From Leptospira noumeaensis (lineage in GTDB: Bacteria > Spirochaetota > Leptospiria > Leptospirales > Leptospiraceae), in assembly GCF_004770765.1 (NCBI RefSeq), contig NZ_RQFK01000026.1:1426001-1490000 (forward strand): DNA of 64,000 nucleotides. The letters are read 5' to 3'. The notes beneath the pieces are model-generated. The model searched no databases, was not told where the DNA came from, and saw only the letters and a program-made list of their open reading frames with translations. Below are positions 17,037 to 24,697 of this stretch, in pieces. A program made the position numbers and the translations under genes. The first letter of the stretch is position 1. The number at the start of each line of letters is the position of its first letter.

Positions 17037-17279
17037 GGGGACTCCCTTTTTCTACGATCTACGGATTTGGTATCAAAACAACCGTTCGGAATAAATTCTC
17101 TCATGGAGAAATCCCGACGGAAAATGATTTGCCATCCGAGCCGATGATTCTAAATCTTTGTGAGTCATCACTCACTTTTTTCTAGTTCCAGGAGAAAAAC
17201 GAAAAGTCCTTTCGGATAGCACTCTGGAGCGGGGAAAAAGAGGCAGGAATGCGTGAAAAAGCGAACGGACGGAGATCAC
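17037..17279. other. Divergent control region between the MFS gene and the kinase operon
   Basis: This 243-bp region has no convincing gene. It holds the second TetR-type operator (17157-17174) near its middle. On the plus strand a GGAG ribosome binding site (17271-17274) sits 5 bp before ATG 17280. A GTG at 17253 in the same frame could extend the kinase by nine residues but adds nothing recognisable. I see no strong consensus promoter. Confidence 0.6.
17157..17174. promoter_or_regulatory. TetR operator 2
   Basis: On the minus strand this reads TGAGTGA-TGAC-TCACAAA, matching the core of operator 1 (TGAGTGA-TGAC-TCACTCA) at 16 of 18 positions, including the identical 14-mer TGAGTGATGACTCA. 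The site is about 105 bp before the kinase start and 121 bp before the divergent transporter start. The match to the site next to tetR makes it the best evidence that one repressor controls this whole block. Confidence 0.75.
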
Positions 17280-18878
17280 ATGGAATCTGGATATATACTG
17301 ACTTACGATATCGGCACAACGGGGGTCAAAACCTGTCTCTTCCGGATGTCAGAGGCTTTGGAGCTTGTGCATTCAGCATCAAAGGAATATTCGATCCAAC
17401 TTCTGGACAATGGGGGAGCCGAACAAAATCCGGAAGATTGGTGGTTCTCTATGAAAGAAACCACAACACAGATTTTGACCCAATCCAAAATCCAACCAGA
17501 GTCCATCCAAGGAATTTCCTTTTGTTCGCAAATGCAAGGTTTGGTGCTCACCGATGCAAACTTTCAAGTAGTTCGCCCTGCGATGAGTTATATGGACCAA
17601 AGGGCCACCAAAGAAATACAAAAAGGAATTGTTCACGGTATAAAAATTGAAGGCATCAATGCCATAAAACTTTTGTTATCTCTTTGGATTACGGGGGCAG
17701 TTGCTGCTAGTGTCAAAGATCCAATTTGGAAATACAAATGGGTCGAAAAAAACGAACCAGAATTATTTTCAAAAGTAAAGTGGTGGTTTGACGTAAAAGA
17801 ATATTTAATCGCTCGCTCAACGAACGAAGCAGTGATGACAAGAGATTCTGCGTTTGCTACTTTTTTATATAACTCAAGGGTAGGGAAAGGAAATTGGAGT
17901 CCTCTTTTGTGTAAGTTATTCGGTGTTCGTTTGGATCATTTACCAAAGATTGTGAATTCTTCTGATCGAGTGGGTGGACTCACAAAAGAAGCAGCAGCAT
18001 ATTTGGGTTTAAAAGAAAACATATCTGTGTTTGGTGGTGGTGGAGATGCCTCACTCATTGGTGTGGGAGCTGGTGCCGTAAGTGAAGGTGACACACATAT
18101 CTATGCAGGAACTTCTGGTTGGATCGGAACCGTTACCAAAAAAAGAACTGTGGATATAGAAGCAAGGATTGCTTCCATTGTTGGTGCAAGAGAAGGTTAT
18201 TATAATTATTTTGGGGAACAAGAAACATCAGGGAAATGTTTACAATGGGTGAGAGACCACTTGGCCTTAGATGAAATCGATTTGTACTTAGAAAAAAAGA
18301 AAATCACAGATGGCCCCGATGCCGTATATGAAAGTTTATTCGAGTTTATGTTCGATTCGATTAAAGATACGGAACCTGGTTCGCAGGGAGTGATTTTTAC
18401 TCCTTGGCTTCACGGAAACCGTTGTCCTTTTGAAGACCCAAAAGCACGAGGGATATTCTTTAACATCAGTTTGCATACTGGAAAAAGAACTCTCATCCGT
18501 GCGGTAGTGGAAGGCATTCTTTTTCATAAACGTTGGATTTTAGAACTTTCTGATAAAAAGATTTCTACATCAGAAACCATTCGATTTGTCGGAGGAGTGG
18601 CAAGGTCTGCCTTTATCTGTCAGTTGTTAGCTGATATCACGGGAAAAACCATTGAAAGAGTGGTTCATCCCGAAAACGTTGGTGCGATGGGAGCCGCTGC
18701 CATTGTAGCTTTTGGAATTGGAAAAATTCAAAAATTTGAAGATATCAAGTCAATGATTCCCATCCAAGACAGATGGACTCCTAATCCGAAACACAAAGAA
18801 ATTTATGATAAAAACTTTAAGGTCTTTAAGAAACTTTATCAAAATAATAAAAACAATTTTGCAATTTTAAATACATAG
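17280..18878 (+). CDS. FGGY-family carbohydrate (alditol or sugar) kinase
   Basis: A 532-residue ATP-dependent kinase of the xylulokinase/glycerol kinase superfamily. N-domain: TYDIGTTGVKTCLF (phosphate-binding loop), EQNPEDWW, ISFCSQMQGLV and SYMDQRA. C-domain: GGGGDASLIGVGAGAVSEGD, AGTSGWIG, WLHGNRCPFEDPKARGIFF and RFVGGVARSAF, with the adenine-binding ENVGAMGAAAI. It is closer to xylulokinase-like members than to glycerol kinase, but the substrate is not readable. I prefer ATG 17280 because GGAG lies 5 bp upstream and the phosphate loop follows at the normal distance. It is first in an operon with an APH-like kinase and a GlpD-like dehydrogenase, so the product is perhaps an alditol phosphate oxidised by the latter. 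Probably repressed by TetR through operator 2. Confidence 0.87.
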   Translation: MESGYILTYDIGTTGVKTCLFRMSEALELVHSASKEYSIQLLDNGGAEQNPEDWWFSMKETTTQILTQSKIQPESIQGISFCSQMQGLVLTDANFQVVRPAMSYMDQRATKEIQKGIVHGIKIEGINAIKLLLSLWITGAVAASVKDPIWKYKWVEKNEPELFSKVKWWFDVKEYLIARSTNEAVMTRDSAFATFLYNSRVGKGNWSPLLCKLFGVRLDHLPKIVNSSDRVGGLTKEAAAYLGLKENISVFGGGGDASLIGVGAGAVSEGDTHIYAGTSGWIGTVTKKRTVDIEARIASIVGAREGYYNYFGEQETSGKCLQWVRDHLALDEIDLYLEKKKITDGPDAVYESLFEFMFDSIKDTEPGSQGVIFTPWLHGNRCPFEDPKARGIFFNISLHTGKRTLIRAVVEGILFHKRWILELSDKKISTSETIRFVGGVARSAFICQLLADITGKTIERVVHPENVGAMGAAAIVAFGIGKIQKFEDIKSMIPIQDRWTPNPKHKEIYDKNFKVFKKLYQNNKNNFAILNT

Positions 18879-18893
18879 GTTCGGGAAAAGGAA

Positions 18894-19745
18894 ATGGACT
18901 ATCAAAACAAAGAATACAGTAAAACAAGTTTGGGGAAACCTTTTGCAATCGGAAGGTCGGCAGATCTATTTGCTTTACCGGAAAATCAAATTCTGAAACT
19001 TTTTTTTCCTGAGGCAAAGGAATCGGAAATTGATTTAGAAGTAACAAACACCATCGAAGCCCATAAACAAGGTGCAACGAAGATGCGTTGTTATGGAAAA
19101 GCCAAAGTGGAGAACAGGTTTGGAATTATTTTTGACAGGTTGAATGGAATTTCACTTACAAAACTTCCTGACAAAAATCCCTTGGAGCTCTTCCAGATCG
19201 CAGGAAAACTTGCAAAGTTACACTACGAAATTCATCAGTTAAAATCAGAACGTTTTAAAGACATAAAAGAAATCTTAAACCATTGTCTGGAATCTGCACC
19301 ACTTTCATTTTTAAACGCGACAGAAAAAGAAAAAGCCAAAACATATATCGCAACTCTTCCCAATGGAAATTCCATTTTGCATTTGGATTTCCATCCAGAA
19401 AATGTAATCGTAGAAGGGAAAGACGAAATCATCATTGATTGGATGACAGCAGCCAAAGGAAGTCCTGCCGCCGATGTTGCCTTCACCTTTCTTTTGTTTA
19501 CCGATGGAGAACTTTGGCCGGGAACACCAAAATTAAAAATTATTTTTTATACAATCATCAGAAAGTTCATCCTAGGTGGGTATTTGAAAGCCTATAAAAA
19601 ACTTAGCGGGATTACGGATGCAGAAATTTCTGCTTGGAGACTTCCTGCACTCATTCTACGGATGGGACTTTGGGATATCGCAAGTGAAAGGGATGGATTA
19701 AGGTCACAAGCCATTCGTTTGTTAGCTAATGGTGGCGAAGTATGA
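18894..19745 (+). CDS. APH-like phosphotransferase (choline/aminoglycoside kinase fold)
   Basis: A 283-residue protein kinase-like fold enzyme. The catalytic loop HLDFHPENVIVEG and the metal-binding Asp in IIIDWMTAAKGSPAADVAF are clear, and the N-terminal lobe has GKPFAIGRSADLF resembling a degraded glycine-rich loop. Such enzymes phosphorylate small alcohols or amines (choline, methylthioribose, homoserine, fructosamine, antibiotics); the substrate is open. It sits 15 bp after the FGGY kinase and overlaps the next gene by 4 bp (ATGA), so it belongs to the same pathway. An antibiotic-resistance role is unlikely in this operon context. Confidence 0.8.
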   Translation: MDYQNKEYSKTSLGKPFAIGRSADLFALPENQILKLFFPEAKESEIDLEVTNTIEAHKQGATKMRCYGKAKVENRFGIIFDRLNGISLTKLPDKNPLELFQIAGKLAKLHYEIHQLKSERFKDIKEILNHCLESAPLSFLNATEKEKAKTYIATLPNGNSILHLDFHPENVIVEGKDEIIIDWMTAAKGSPAADVAFTFLLFTDGELWPGTPKLKIIFYTIIRKFILGGYLKAYKKLSGITDAEISAWRLPALILRMGLWDIASERDGLRSQAIRLLANGGEV

Positions 19746-21346
19746 ATTTAAAGTTAGATCGTTTTATTGAAACTTACAAGGGTGAAGAGTTTGATGTCAC
19801 GATCATCGGTGGTGGAATCACTGGAGCAACTTTGGCTTACGAAGTGGCTAGTCGTGGTTATACGGTGGCTTTGGTGGAAAAAAAAGACTTTGGTGGGGCC
19901 ACTTCTGCAGCTACAGGAAAGTTGATTCACGGTGGCCTTCGTTATCTCAAACAATTTGAAATTGGTTTAGTTCGAGAGGCTTTAAAAGAAAGAAGGATTC
20001 TTTCAAATATTGCACCAAATTTAGTATATCCTTATCCTATGGTACTTCCAAAACCAGGACTCATTGCAAGGATTGGACTTTTTGTCTATGATCTGCTTTC
20101 TTTTGATAGTAAGTGGACTTGGGATGAATCCAAACAAATTCCCAATCATCAGTATCTCAAACGAAAAGAACTCAACCAAAAAAACTTGGGTGATTTTGAA
20201 GATGCTGCTTATTTTTATGATGCGATTTGTTTGAGCCCAGAAAGATTAACTCTGAGTTTTTTAAAATCCGCTGTTTCTTACGGGGCAAAAATTGCCAATT
20301 ACACAGTGGTTGAAAATTTGATTTGGGAAGACAAAGCGGTTGTTGGGATTTTAGTTCATGATGTTTTGACAAATCAAAAACATCAAATTCGTTCTAAGGT
20401 AACGATCAATGCGTCAGGGCCTTGGACACATAACATTCTTTCTAAATCTAGTAAAACAGAACAACCTATGCCGAAAAAACGTTCGGAAGGGATCTATATC
20501 ATTACTAAAAAGTTAACAAACCTAATGACTTTGTATGTGGGTGATAAAGGCCATTTCAGTTTCGCTCCTTGGCGTGGACATTCGATGATTGGGCCCACTG
20601 AAAAATCTTATTTTGGAAATGTGGAAGATTGGAAACTCACCAAAGAAAGTATCACCGAATTTATTGATTATATCAATGAAACATCTCATCTCAAAGAGAA
20701 GTTAACAATGGATGATGTAATTTTTGCTTACGGGGGTTTACGCCCTTTGGTTGAAAGTTCCGATGATACCTATTCCGCATCCAGAAGGTCAGAACTTTAT
20801 GATCATGTTCGGGATGGAATCCAAGGACTGATTACGGCTGCCGGTGGAAAGTATACAACGAGCAGACATTTTGCAGAATCAATTTTCAAACAAATCCAAA
20901 AGAAATTGGATAAAAAATCGGGTGAAGCTATCTCCGCAAAACAACACTTATATGCTTCACAAATCCCGAATGTAGAAATTTTCATCCAAGGTGCAAAAAA
21001 ACAAAACGCCGATTTCTCGGAAAATACCATTGATTATTTGATCCGTCATTATGGTTTACAATATGAAATCATTTTGGAACTGGCTAGAAAAACAAAAAAT
21101 CTGGCAGCGGTTCTAAATGCCGATGGTGAAATTTTAGCAGAAGTAGTGTACGTGATTCGTTATGAAATGGCAAAATCGTTATCCGATATTTTCTTAAGAA
21201 GGACAGGTCTTGGCACACTTGGAATTCTTTCGGATGAAATTATGAAGGTCATCATTGATACGGCTGCCTCGGAATGGAACTGGTCGGAAGACACAAAAAA
21301 GAAAGAAACAGAGATCATTTACAAAACTTTAAAATTACCTGTGTGA
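19742..21346 (+). CDS. FAD-dependent glycerol-3-phosphate dehydrogenase-family protein (GlpD-like)
   Basis: A 534-residue flavoprotein. Visible: FAD-binding VTIIGGGITGATLAYEVASR, GLRYLKQFEIGLVREALKER, the substrate-region WRGHSMIGPTEKSY, FAYGGLRPLVE and AAGGKYTTSRHFAE, then a C-terminal helical domain. GlpD-family enzymes oxidise glycerol-3-phosphate or related polyol phosphates (for example erythritol-phosphate dehydrogenase EryB) and pass electrons to quinone. It overlaps the APH-like kinase by 4 bp and ends the FGGY operon. The combination with an FGGY kinase argues for an alditol catabolic route. It could simply be GlpD with the FGGY enzyme acting on glycerol, but that kinase does not look like GlpK. 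Confidence 0.85.
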   Translation: MNLKLDRFIETYKGEEFDVTIIGGGITGATLAYEVASRGYTVALVEKKDFGGATSAATGKLIHGGLRYLKQFEIGLVREALKERRILSNIAPNLVYPYPMVLPKPGLIARIGLFVYDLLSFDSKWTWDESKQIPNHQYLKRKELNQKNLGDFEDAAYFYDAICLSPERLTLSFLKSAVSYGAKIANYTVVENLIWEDKAVVGILVHDVLTNQKHQIRSKVTINASGPWTHNILSKSSKTEQPMPKKRSEGIYIITKKLTNLMTLYVGDKGHFSFAPWRGHSMIGPTEKSYFGNVEDWKLTKESITEFIDYINETSHLKEKLTMDDVIFAYGGLRPLVESSDDTYSASRRSELYDHVRDGIQGLITAAGGKYTTSRHFAESIFKQIQKKLDKKSGEAISAKQHLYASQIPNVEIFIQGAKKQNADFSENTIDYLIRHYGLQYEIILELARKTKNLAAVLNADGEILAEVVYVIRYEMAKSLSDIFLRRTGLGTLGILSDEIMKVIIDTAASEWNWSEDTKKKETEIIYKTLKLPV

Positions 21347-21370
21347 TCCTTTCCTGTTCTTAATTTTCGG

Positions 21371-21400
21371 CTGACAAAGATCACTTTACCCTTATACAAT
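21371..21400 (+). promoter_or_regulatory. Putative promoter of the metallo-hydrolase gene, leaderless configuration
   Basis: CTGACA (21371-21376) is followed after 16 bp by TATACA (21393-21398); TACAAT (21395-21400) is an overlapping alternative -10. The expected transcript start is 21405-21407, at or just before ATG 21407, and no Shine-Dalgarno sequence is present, so the mRNA may be leaderless. Confidence 0.5.
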
Positions 21401-21406
21401 CATGTT

Positions 21407-22339
21407 ATGGGCAAAGTGATCACCATTGATACCGAGTATGCAAATATGCCACAAGTGGCATCGGCTTATCTTCTGGAAGAGGAGGGCCATGGGGTTGTTG
21501 TCGAAACCAATACAACCCACGCCATTCCAAAGATTCTAAAGACTATGGAGTCGGAAGGAATCAAAAGAGAAAACCTCGACTATGTCATTGTGACTCATGT
21601 GCACCTAGACCATGCGGGTGGGGCCTGGGCCTTACTCAAAGCCTGTCCGAATGCCATTCTACTGGCTCATCCCAAAACCGCCAAACACTTGATAGATCCA
21701 AGTTTACTCATTAAAAGTGCCACATCCGTCTATGGAAAAGAAAACTTTGATTCTTTGTATGGAGAGATCAAACCTGTTCCAAAAGATAGAGTTCGTGTGA
21801 TGGAAGATGGGGAATGGCTCACTTGGAAAGGCCATTCTTTTCAGTTTATCTACACAAAGGGACATGCCAACCACCACTTCTGTATTTATGATAAACAAAC
21901 AAATGGAATTTATACGGGTGATTCCTTTGGAATTTCCTATCCACATTTAGAAAATGAAAAACGGTTTATTTTCCCTACGACAACACCCACTGACTTTGAT
22001 TCTGTGGAAGCCATCCATTCACTCGATCGGATTTTGGATACCGGAGCCGAAGTTGCTTATCTCACTCATTTTGGTCCCATTGGTGATTTAAAGAAAAATG
22101 CAGAGGATTTAAAAATTGGCCTTGGTTTATGCAGCGAAGCAATCGCGATGTTGGATGCGGTGCCAAAAGAAAAACGTTTGTCTTTTATGGAGACAAAGGT
22201 GGAAACAATGATCCAAACTTTAGCAAACAAAAATTCCATCACTCTGACAGAATCGGATTGGAAGTTATTACATCTGGATGTGAATTTGAATGCGCAAGGG
22301 TTAGTCTATGCGTTTGAAAAGAAACAACCAAAAGTATAA
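21407..22339 (+). CDS. Metallo-beta-lactamase-fold hydrolase
   Basis: A 310-residue protein with the binuclear zinc motif VTHVHLDHAGG, a further His in YTKGHANHHF, the bridging Asp in IYTGDSFGISYPH and a final His in LTHFGPIGDL. The long C-terminal helical extension (about residues 225-310) distinguishes it from glyoxalase II and lactonases of minimal length. Family members hydrolyse thioesters, phosphodiesters or lactones; nothing here fixes the substrate. It follows the kinase/GlpD operon after 60 bp but appears to have its own promoter with the start codon at the predicted transcript start. Confidence 0.82.
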   Translation: MGKVITIDTEYANMPQVASAYLLEEEGHGVVVETNTTHAIPKILKTMESEGIKRENLDYVIVTHVHLDHAGGAWALLKACPNAILLAHPKTAKHLIDPSLLIKSATSVYGKENFDSLYGEIKPVPKDRVRVMEDGEWLTWKGHSFQFIYTKGHANHHFCIYDKQTNGIYTGDSFGISYPHLENEKRFIFPTTTPTDFDSVEAIHSLDRILDTGAEVAYLTHFGPIGDLKKNAEDLKIGLGLCSEAIAMLDAVPKEKRLSFMETKVETMIQTLANKNSITLTESDWKLLHLDVNLNAQGLVYAFEKKQPKV

Positions 22340-22367
22340 ATGCCAACATAAAAATATACTGAATCAT

Positions 22368-22841
22368 ATGAATCAGAATCTATATAAATCGAGGAATCGC
22401 TGGAGGAATTTTTTTTTACTACGATTCATTTTATTAAACCAAGTATTATTTCTAATTTTTTTACTCTCTCAATGTTCTTTACCTTCTAAATCTAAAACGT
22501 CCCAGGAACCTCAAATCCAAATTCATTTTATATCTGATGAGTATGAAGAAACAAAATTCATTCCTTCTTCTTTATTTGAATCGAAAGACTTACTTCTGAT
22601 CCTTGCAGAGTTGTCCAAAAAAGAAGATCCATCCATGCGTTTTATTTCTACCAACCGAACCGAAGAAATTATGGAAGTGAATGGGAAAAGAAACTCTTGG
22701 TCAGAAGGTTGGGTGGTTTACGTAAATGAGGAAAGAATCGATGGAATCCAAATGAAACGCGGTGTTCGAGTGGGGCCTAATGATAAAATCGAAATTAAAT
22801 ATGAGGCCGTAGAGCGCGTGTTTGGTCGCCCTAGGCCATAG
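22368..22841 (+). CDS. Putative lipoprotein with DUF4430-like C-terminal domain
   Basis: A 157-residue exported protein. Arg-rich N-terminus, hydrophobic stretch (LLNQVLFLIFLLS) and lipobox-like LLSQCSLP. The C-terminal part EGWVVYVNEERIDGIQMK and RVGPNDKIEIKYEA resembles DUF4430, a transcobalamin-like beta domain found in cobalamin-binding and surface proteins; this is a resemblance by eye only. I chose ATG 22368: a TATACT box ends at 22360, so transcription would begin at about 22367, one base before the start codon, again without a ribosome binding site. A longer frame from 22308 would overlap the preceding gene. Confidence 0.7.
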   Translation: MNQNLYKSRNRWRNFFLLRFILLNQVLFLIFLLSQCSLPSKSKTSQEPQIQIHFISDEYEETKFIPSSLFESKDLLLILAELSKKEDPSMRFISTNRTEEIMEVNGKRNSWSEGWVVYVNEERIDGIQMKRGVRVGPNDKIEIKYEAVERVFGRPRP

Positions 22842-22912
22842 TCCATTGAAGGAACCAGTTCGTTTCAAAGGTAACTGATCCGTTGAAACAAATCGGTTTA
22901 ATGATTTAAGTT

Positions 22913-23278
22913 TTATCTAAGAGTTGTGAGTTCTCTATAAGCTCTGACAAAACCATCAGACATTGTTTTTGCAAATGTCAAAGAGATCCGAGCCTTCTCT
23001 GCCGCAATCATCACGTCATGAAGTTCCACTGAGTTTGGATCAAAAACAATTTTTTGTGTAAGTTCATCTGCTTCTACTTGTTGGTCATTCACTTGTTCGA
23101 AGGCTTTCTTTAAAGCATCACCAAAAGTACCAGCCACTTCATCTGGAGATTTGGCTTCATTTGTTTTCCCGTAATGACGTTCGTTCGAGCGAAAGATTCC
23201 TACCTTGTCACCTTGTGGGAGGAGGGAATGTGGTTTGTAAGTTTGGGAACTGATGTTTGAAATGCGATCAATGGACAT
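22913..23278 (-). CDS. fliE: Flagellar hook-basal body protein FliE
   Basis: Links the MS ring to the rod. A 121-residue protein with the characteristic C-terminal half: FGDALKKAFEQVNDQQVEAD, VELHDVMIAAEKARISLTFA and RDELT-like RAYRELTTLR. The ATG 23278 has a GAGGAAAG ribosome binding site. It is the last gene of the flgB-flgC-fliE order but is separated from flgC by about 100 bp, so it may have additional regulation. In many bacteria fliF follows; here it does not. Confidence 0.95.
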   Translation of the reverse strand: MSIDRISNISSQTYKPHSLLPQGDKVGIFRSNERHYGKTNEAKSPDEVAGTFGDALKKAFEQVNDQQVEADELTQKIVFDPNSVELHDVMIAAEKARISLTFAKTMSDGFVRAYRELTTLR

Positions 23279-23379
23279 GGGTCTTTCCTCATTCTAAACA
23301 TCGTCCAAATTGAGAAAACCTAAAGAAAAAAATTATGTCACATTAAAAAAAGGAAAAATTACGACGGATTTGGCCGGGT

Positions 23380-23841
23380 TTACGCCCGACCGATCTCCAT
23401 CGCCTTATTCATCATGGCTTTGGATCCATTGATGAGTTGGACATTGGCCTCATAGGACCGAGAAGCGGAAATCATATCTGTCATCTCCGTGACAATGTTG
23501 ATGTTCGGAAGTTCGACGTATCCTTTTTTGGGGCCAGTTTGGATGGCATCGGGATGAGTTGGATCATAAGTGAGTCGTAATGGACTCATATCCTTTTCGA
23601 TTTTCATCACCTTTACCCCTTTGCCTTCGCCGGGAGCGACACCAAAAGGATACACAGGGCTTTTCCAATTGGTTCTTAGGTTAATCGGTGTTAGGATGAC
23701 GCGGTCACGTCTAAAGGGGCCATCTCCATTGGTATTTCTCGTTGTGGTCGAGTTCGCAATGTTATTCGAGATAACGTCCATTCTAAGTCTTTGGGCAGAA
23801 AGGCCAGTGGCAGATATATTAATCGAATCAAACATTCCCAT
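23380..23841 (-). CDS. flgC: Flagellar basal-body rod protein FlgC
   Basis: Proximal rod component, 153 residues. The N-terminal rod signature SINISATGLSAQRLRMDVIS and NNIANSTTTRN, the central YVELPNINIVTEMTDMISASR and the C-terminal helix RSYEANVQLINGSKAMMNKA are all present. It lies 10 bp after flgB. The rod in Leptospira spans the inner membrane and peptidoglycan in the periplasm. Confidence 0.96.
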   Translation of the reverse strand: MGMFDSINISATGLSAQRLRMDVISNNIANSTTTRNTNGDGPFRRDRVILTPINLRTNWKSPVYPFGVAPGEGKGVKVMKIEKDMSPLRLTYDPTHPDAIQTGPKKGYVELPNINIVTEMTDMISASRSYEANVQLINGSKAMMNKAMEIGRA

Positions 23842-23851
23842 AACTTACTCC

Positions 23852-24283
23852 TTAGTTGGTTCTCATCACAATGTTGAGAAGGCGGTTGTTTTGGTTTAAG
23901 CGATCAATCATAAGGCTGTAACTCATTTGGTTTTGGTTTGCTTCTACCACTTCTTTTTCAATGTCTACGTTGTTTCCATCGGGTCGCATCGTAGTCAGAT
24001 AGTCCAAATTGGTTTTGGGTTTGGCGTCCCGATAATCTAACGGTTTAAAAAATTCAATATGACGATCGTTCGTGATTTTTGTAGGAACCGCTTTGTCCTT
24101 TTCAATTTTTTCTGATTCGATGGCACGTTTCAGCATCGATTCAAAGACCACTTCCGAACGTTTGAAATTAGGAACGTCTGCATTGGCGATATTATCGGTA
24201 ATCACTTTACGCCTTTGGCTTGCGGCACCGAGGCCACGTTCCAAAAGGTCTTGAGTTTTCATGAAATGTGTTGCTTCAAACAT
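23852..24283 (-). CDS. flgB: Flagellar basal-body rod protein FlgB
   Basis: Proximal rod protein, 143 residues from ATG 24283, which has a GAGGAAGAG ribosome binding site; the frame is open further upstream but that part lacks family character. N-terminal motif GAASQRRKVITDNIANADVP and C-terminal helix SYSLMIDRLNQNNRLLNIVM are typical. First gene of the flgB-flgC-fliE unit; its promoter must lie in the 414-bp upstream region. Confidence 0.95.
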   Translation of the reverse strand: MFEATHFMKTQDLLERGLGAASQRRKVITDNIANADVPNFKRSEVVFESMLKRAIESEKIEKDKAVPTKITNDRHIEFFKPLDYRDAKPKTNLDYLTTMRPDGNNVDIEKEVVEANQNQMSYSLMIDRLNQNNRLLNIVMRTN

Positions 24284-24697
24284 ATTTCTCTTCCTCTCTA
24301 CATTCCCCTTCGGTCGGTTTTTCTTCTCCCTAAAGCATTTTATGTCGCTTGTTAATGATTTTTTTTGGGGCGGCCCCAATGCTTTCTAAAACCAAACAGA
24401 GAAGTATGAAGGGTCGGGCTCTCCCTGCAATCCTCCCCAAGGTTTTCTTGTATAAGCAAAACCGTAAGTTGAATCAGGGGAGGGATTTCCGCTCGATCCC
24501 TGCCGCAGGCTATGGAACTAAAATCCGAGTTCTTGGAGGGATTGGGTAAGTCGCTTACTTTTGAAATTCACAATCGATGGAAAGCCATGCTCAAAAGTAA
24601 GTCACTTTCCTTTTTCACCGAGTGCCAATCGAAACTCATTTCCTTTGGCTAAAACTCTTTCTTTTGAAAATTCAGATGCCAATGAATCCAATGATTT
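24284..24697. other. Intergenic region upstream of flgB with an inverted repeat
   Basis: This 414-bp stretch has no gene I can support. It contains the inverted repeat CTTACTTTTGA (24554-24564) and TCAAAAGTAAG (24591-24601), and a copy of a dispersed repeat (24593-24616, AAAAGTAAGTCACTTTCC then CTTTTTC) that recurs near 52.6 and 54.4 kb. A 66-codon open frame (24349-24549) has no family resemblance or ribosome binding site. The flgB promoter is expected on the minus strand here but I find no convincing consensus. Confidence 0.6.
24593..24616. repeat. Dispersed intergenic repeat, copy A
   Basis: AAAAGTAAGTCACTTTCC followed by TTTTTC. It matches the copy at 54405-54428 (ACAAGTAAGTCATTTACC then TTTTTC) at about 21 of 24 positions and the copy at 52610-52632 more loosely. 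It overlaps the right arm of the inverted repeat in this region. Confidence 0.55.

Noticed and set aside
18894..19745. APH-like gene as an antibiotic resistance gene
   Set aside because: It is translationally coupled to a metabolic dehydrogenase and has no mobile element nearby; metabolic role is more likely.
22862..22889. Inverted repeat GTTTCAA/TTGAAAC between the lipoprotein and fliE genes
   Set aside because: The arms are short and AT-rich with a 14-base loop and no T run directly after; too weak to call a terminator.
24349..24549. A 66-codon open frame upstream of flgB
   Set aside because: No ribosome binding site, no family resemblance, and the sequence includes low-complexity and repeat parts; more likely regulatory DNA.
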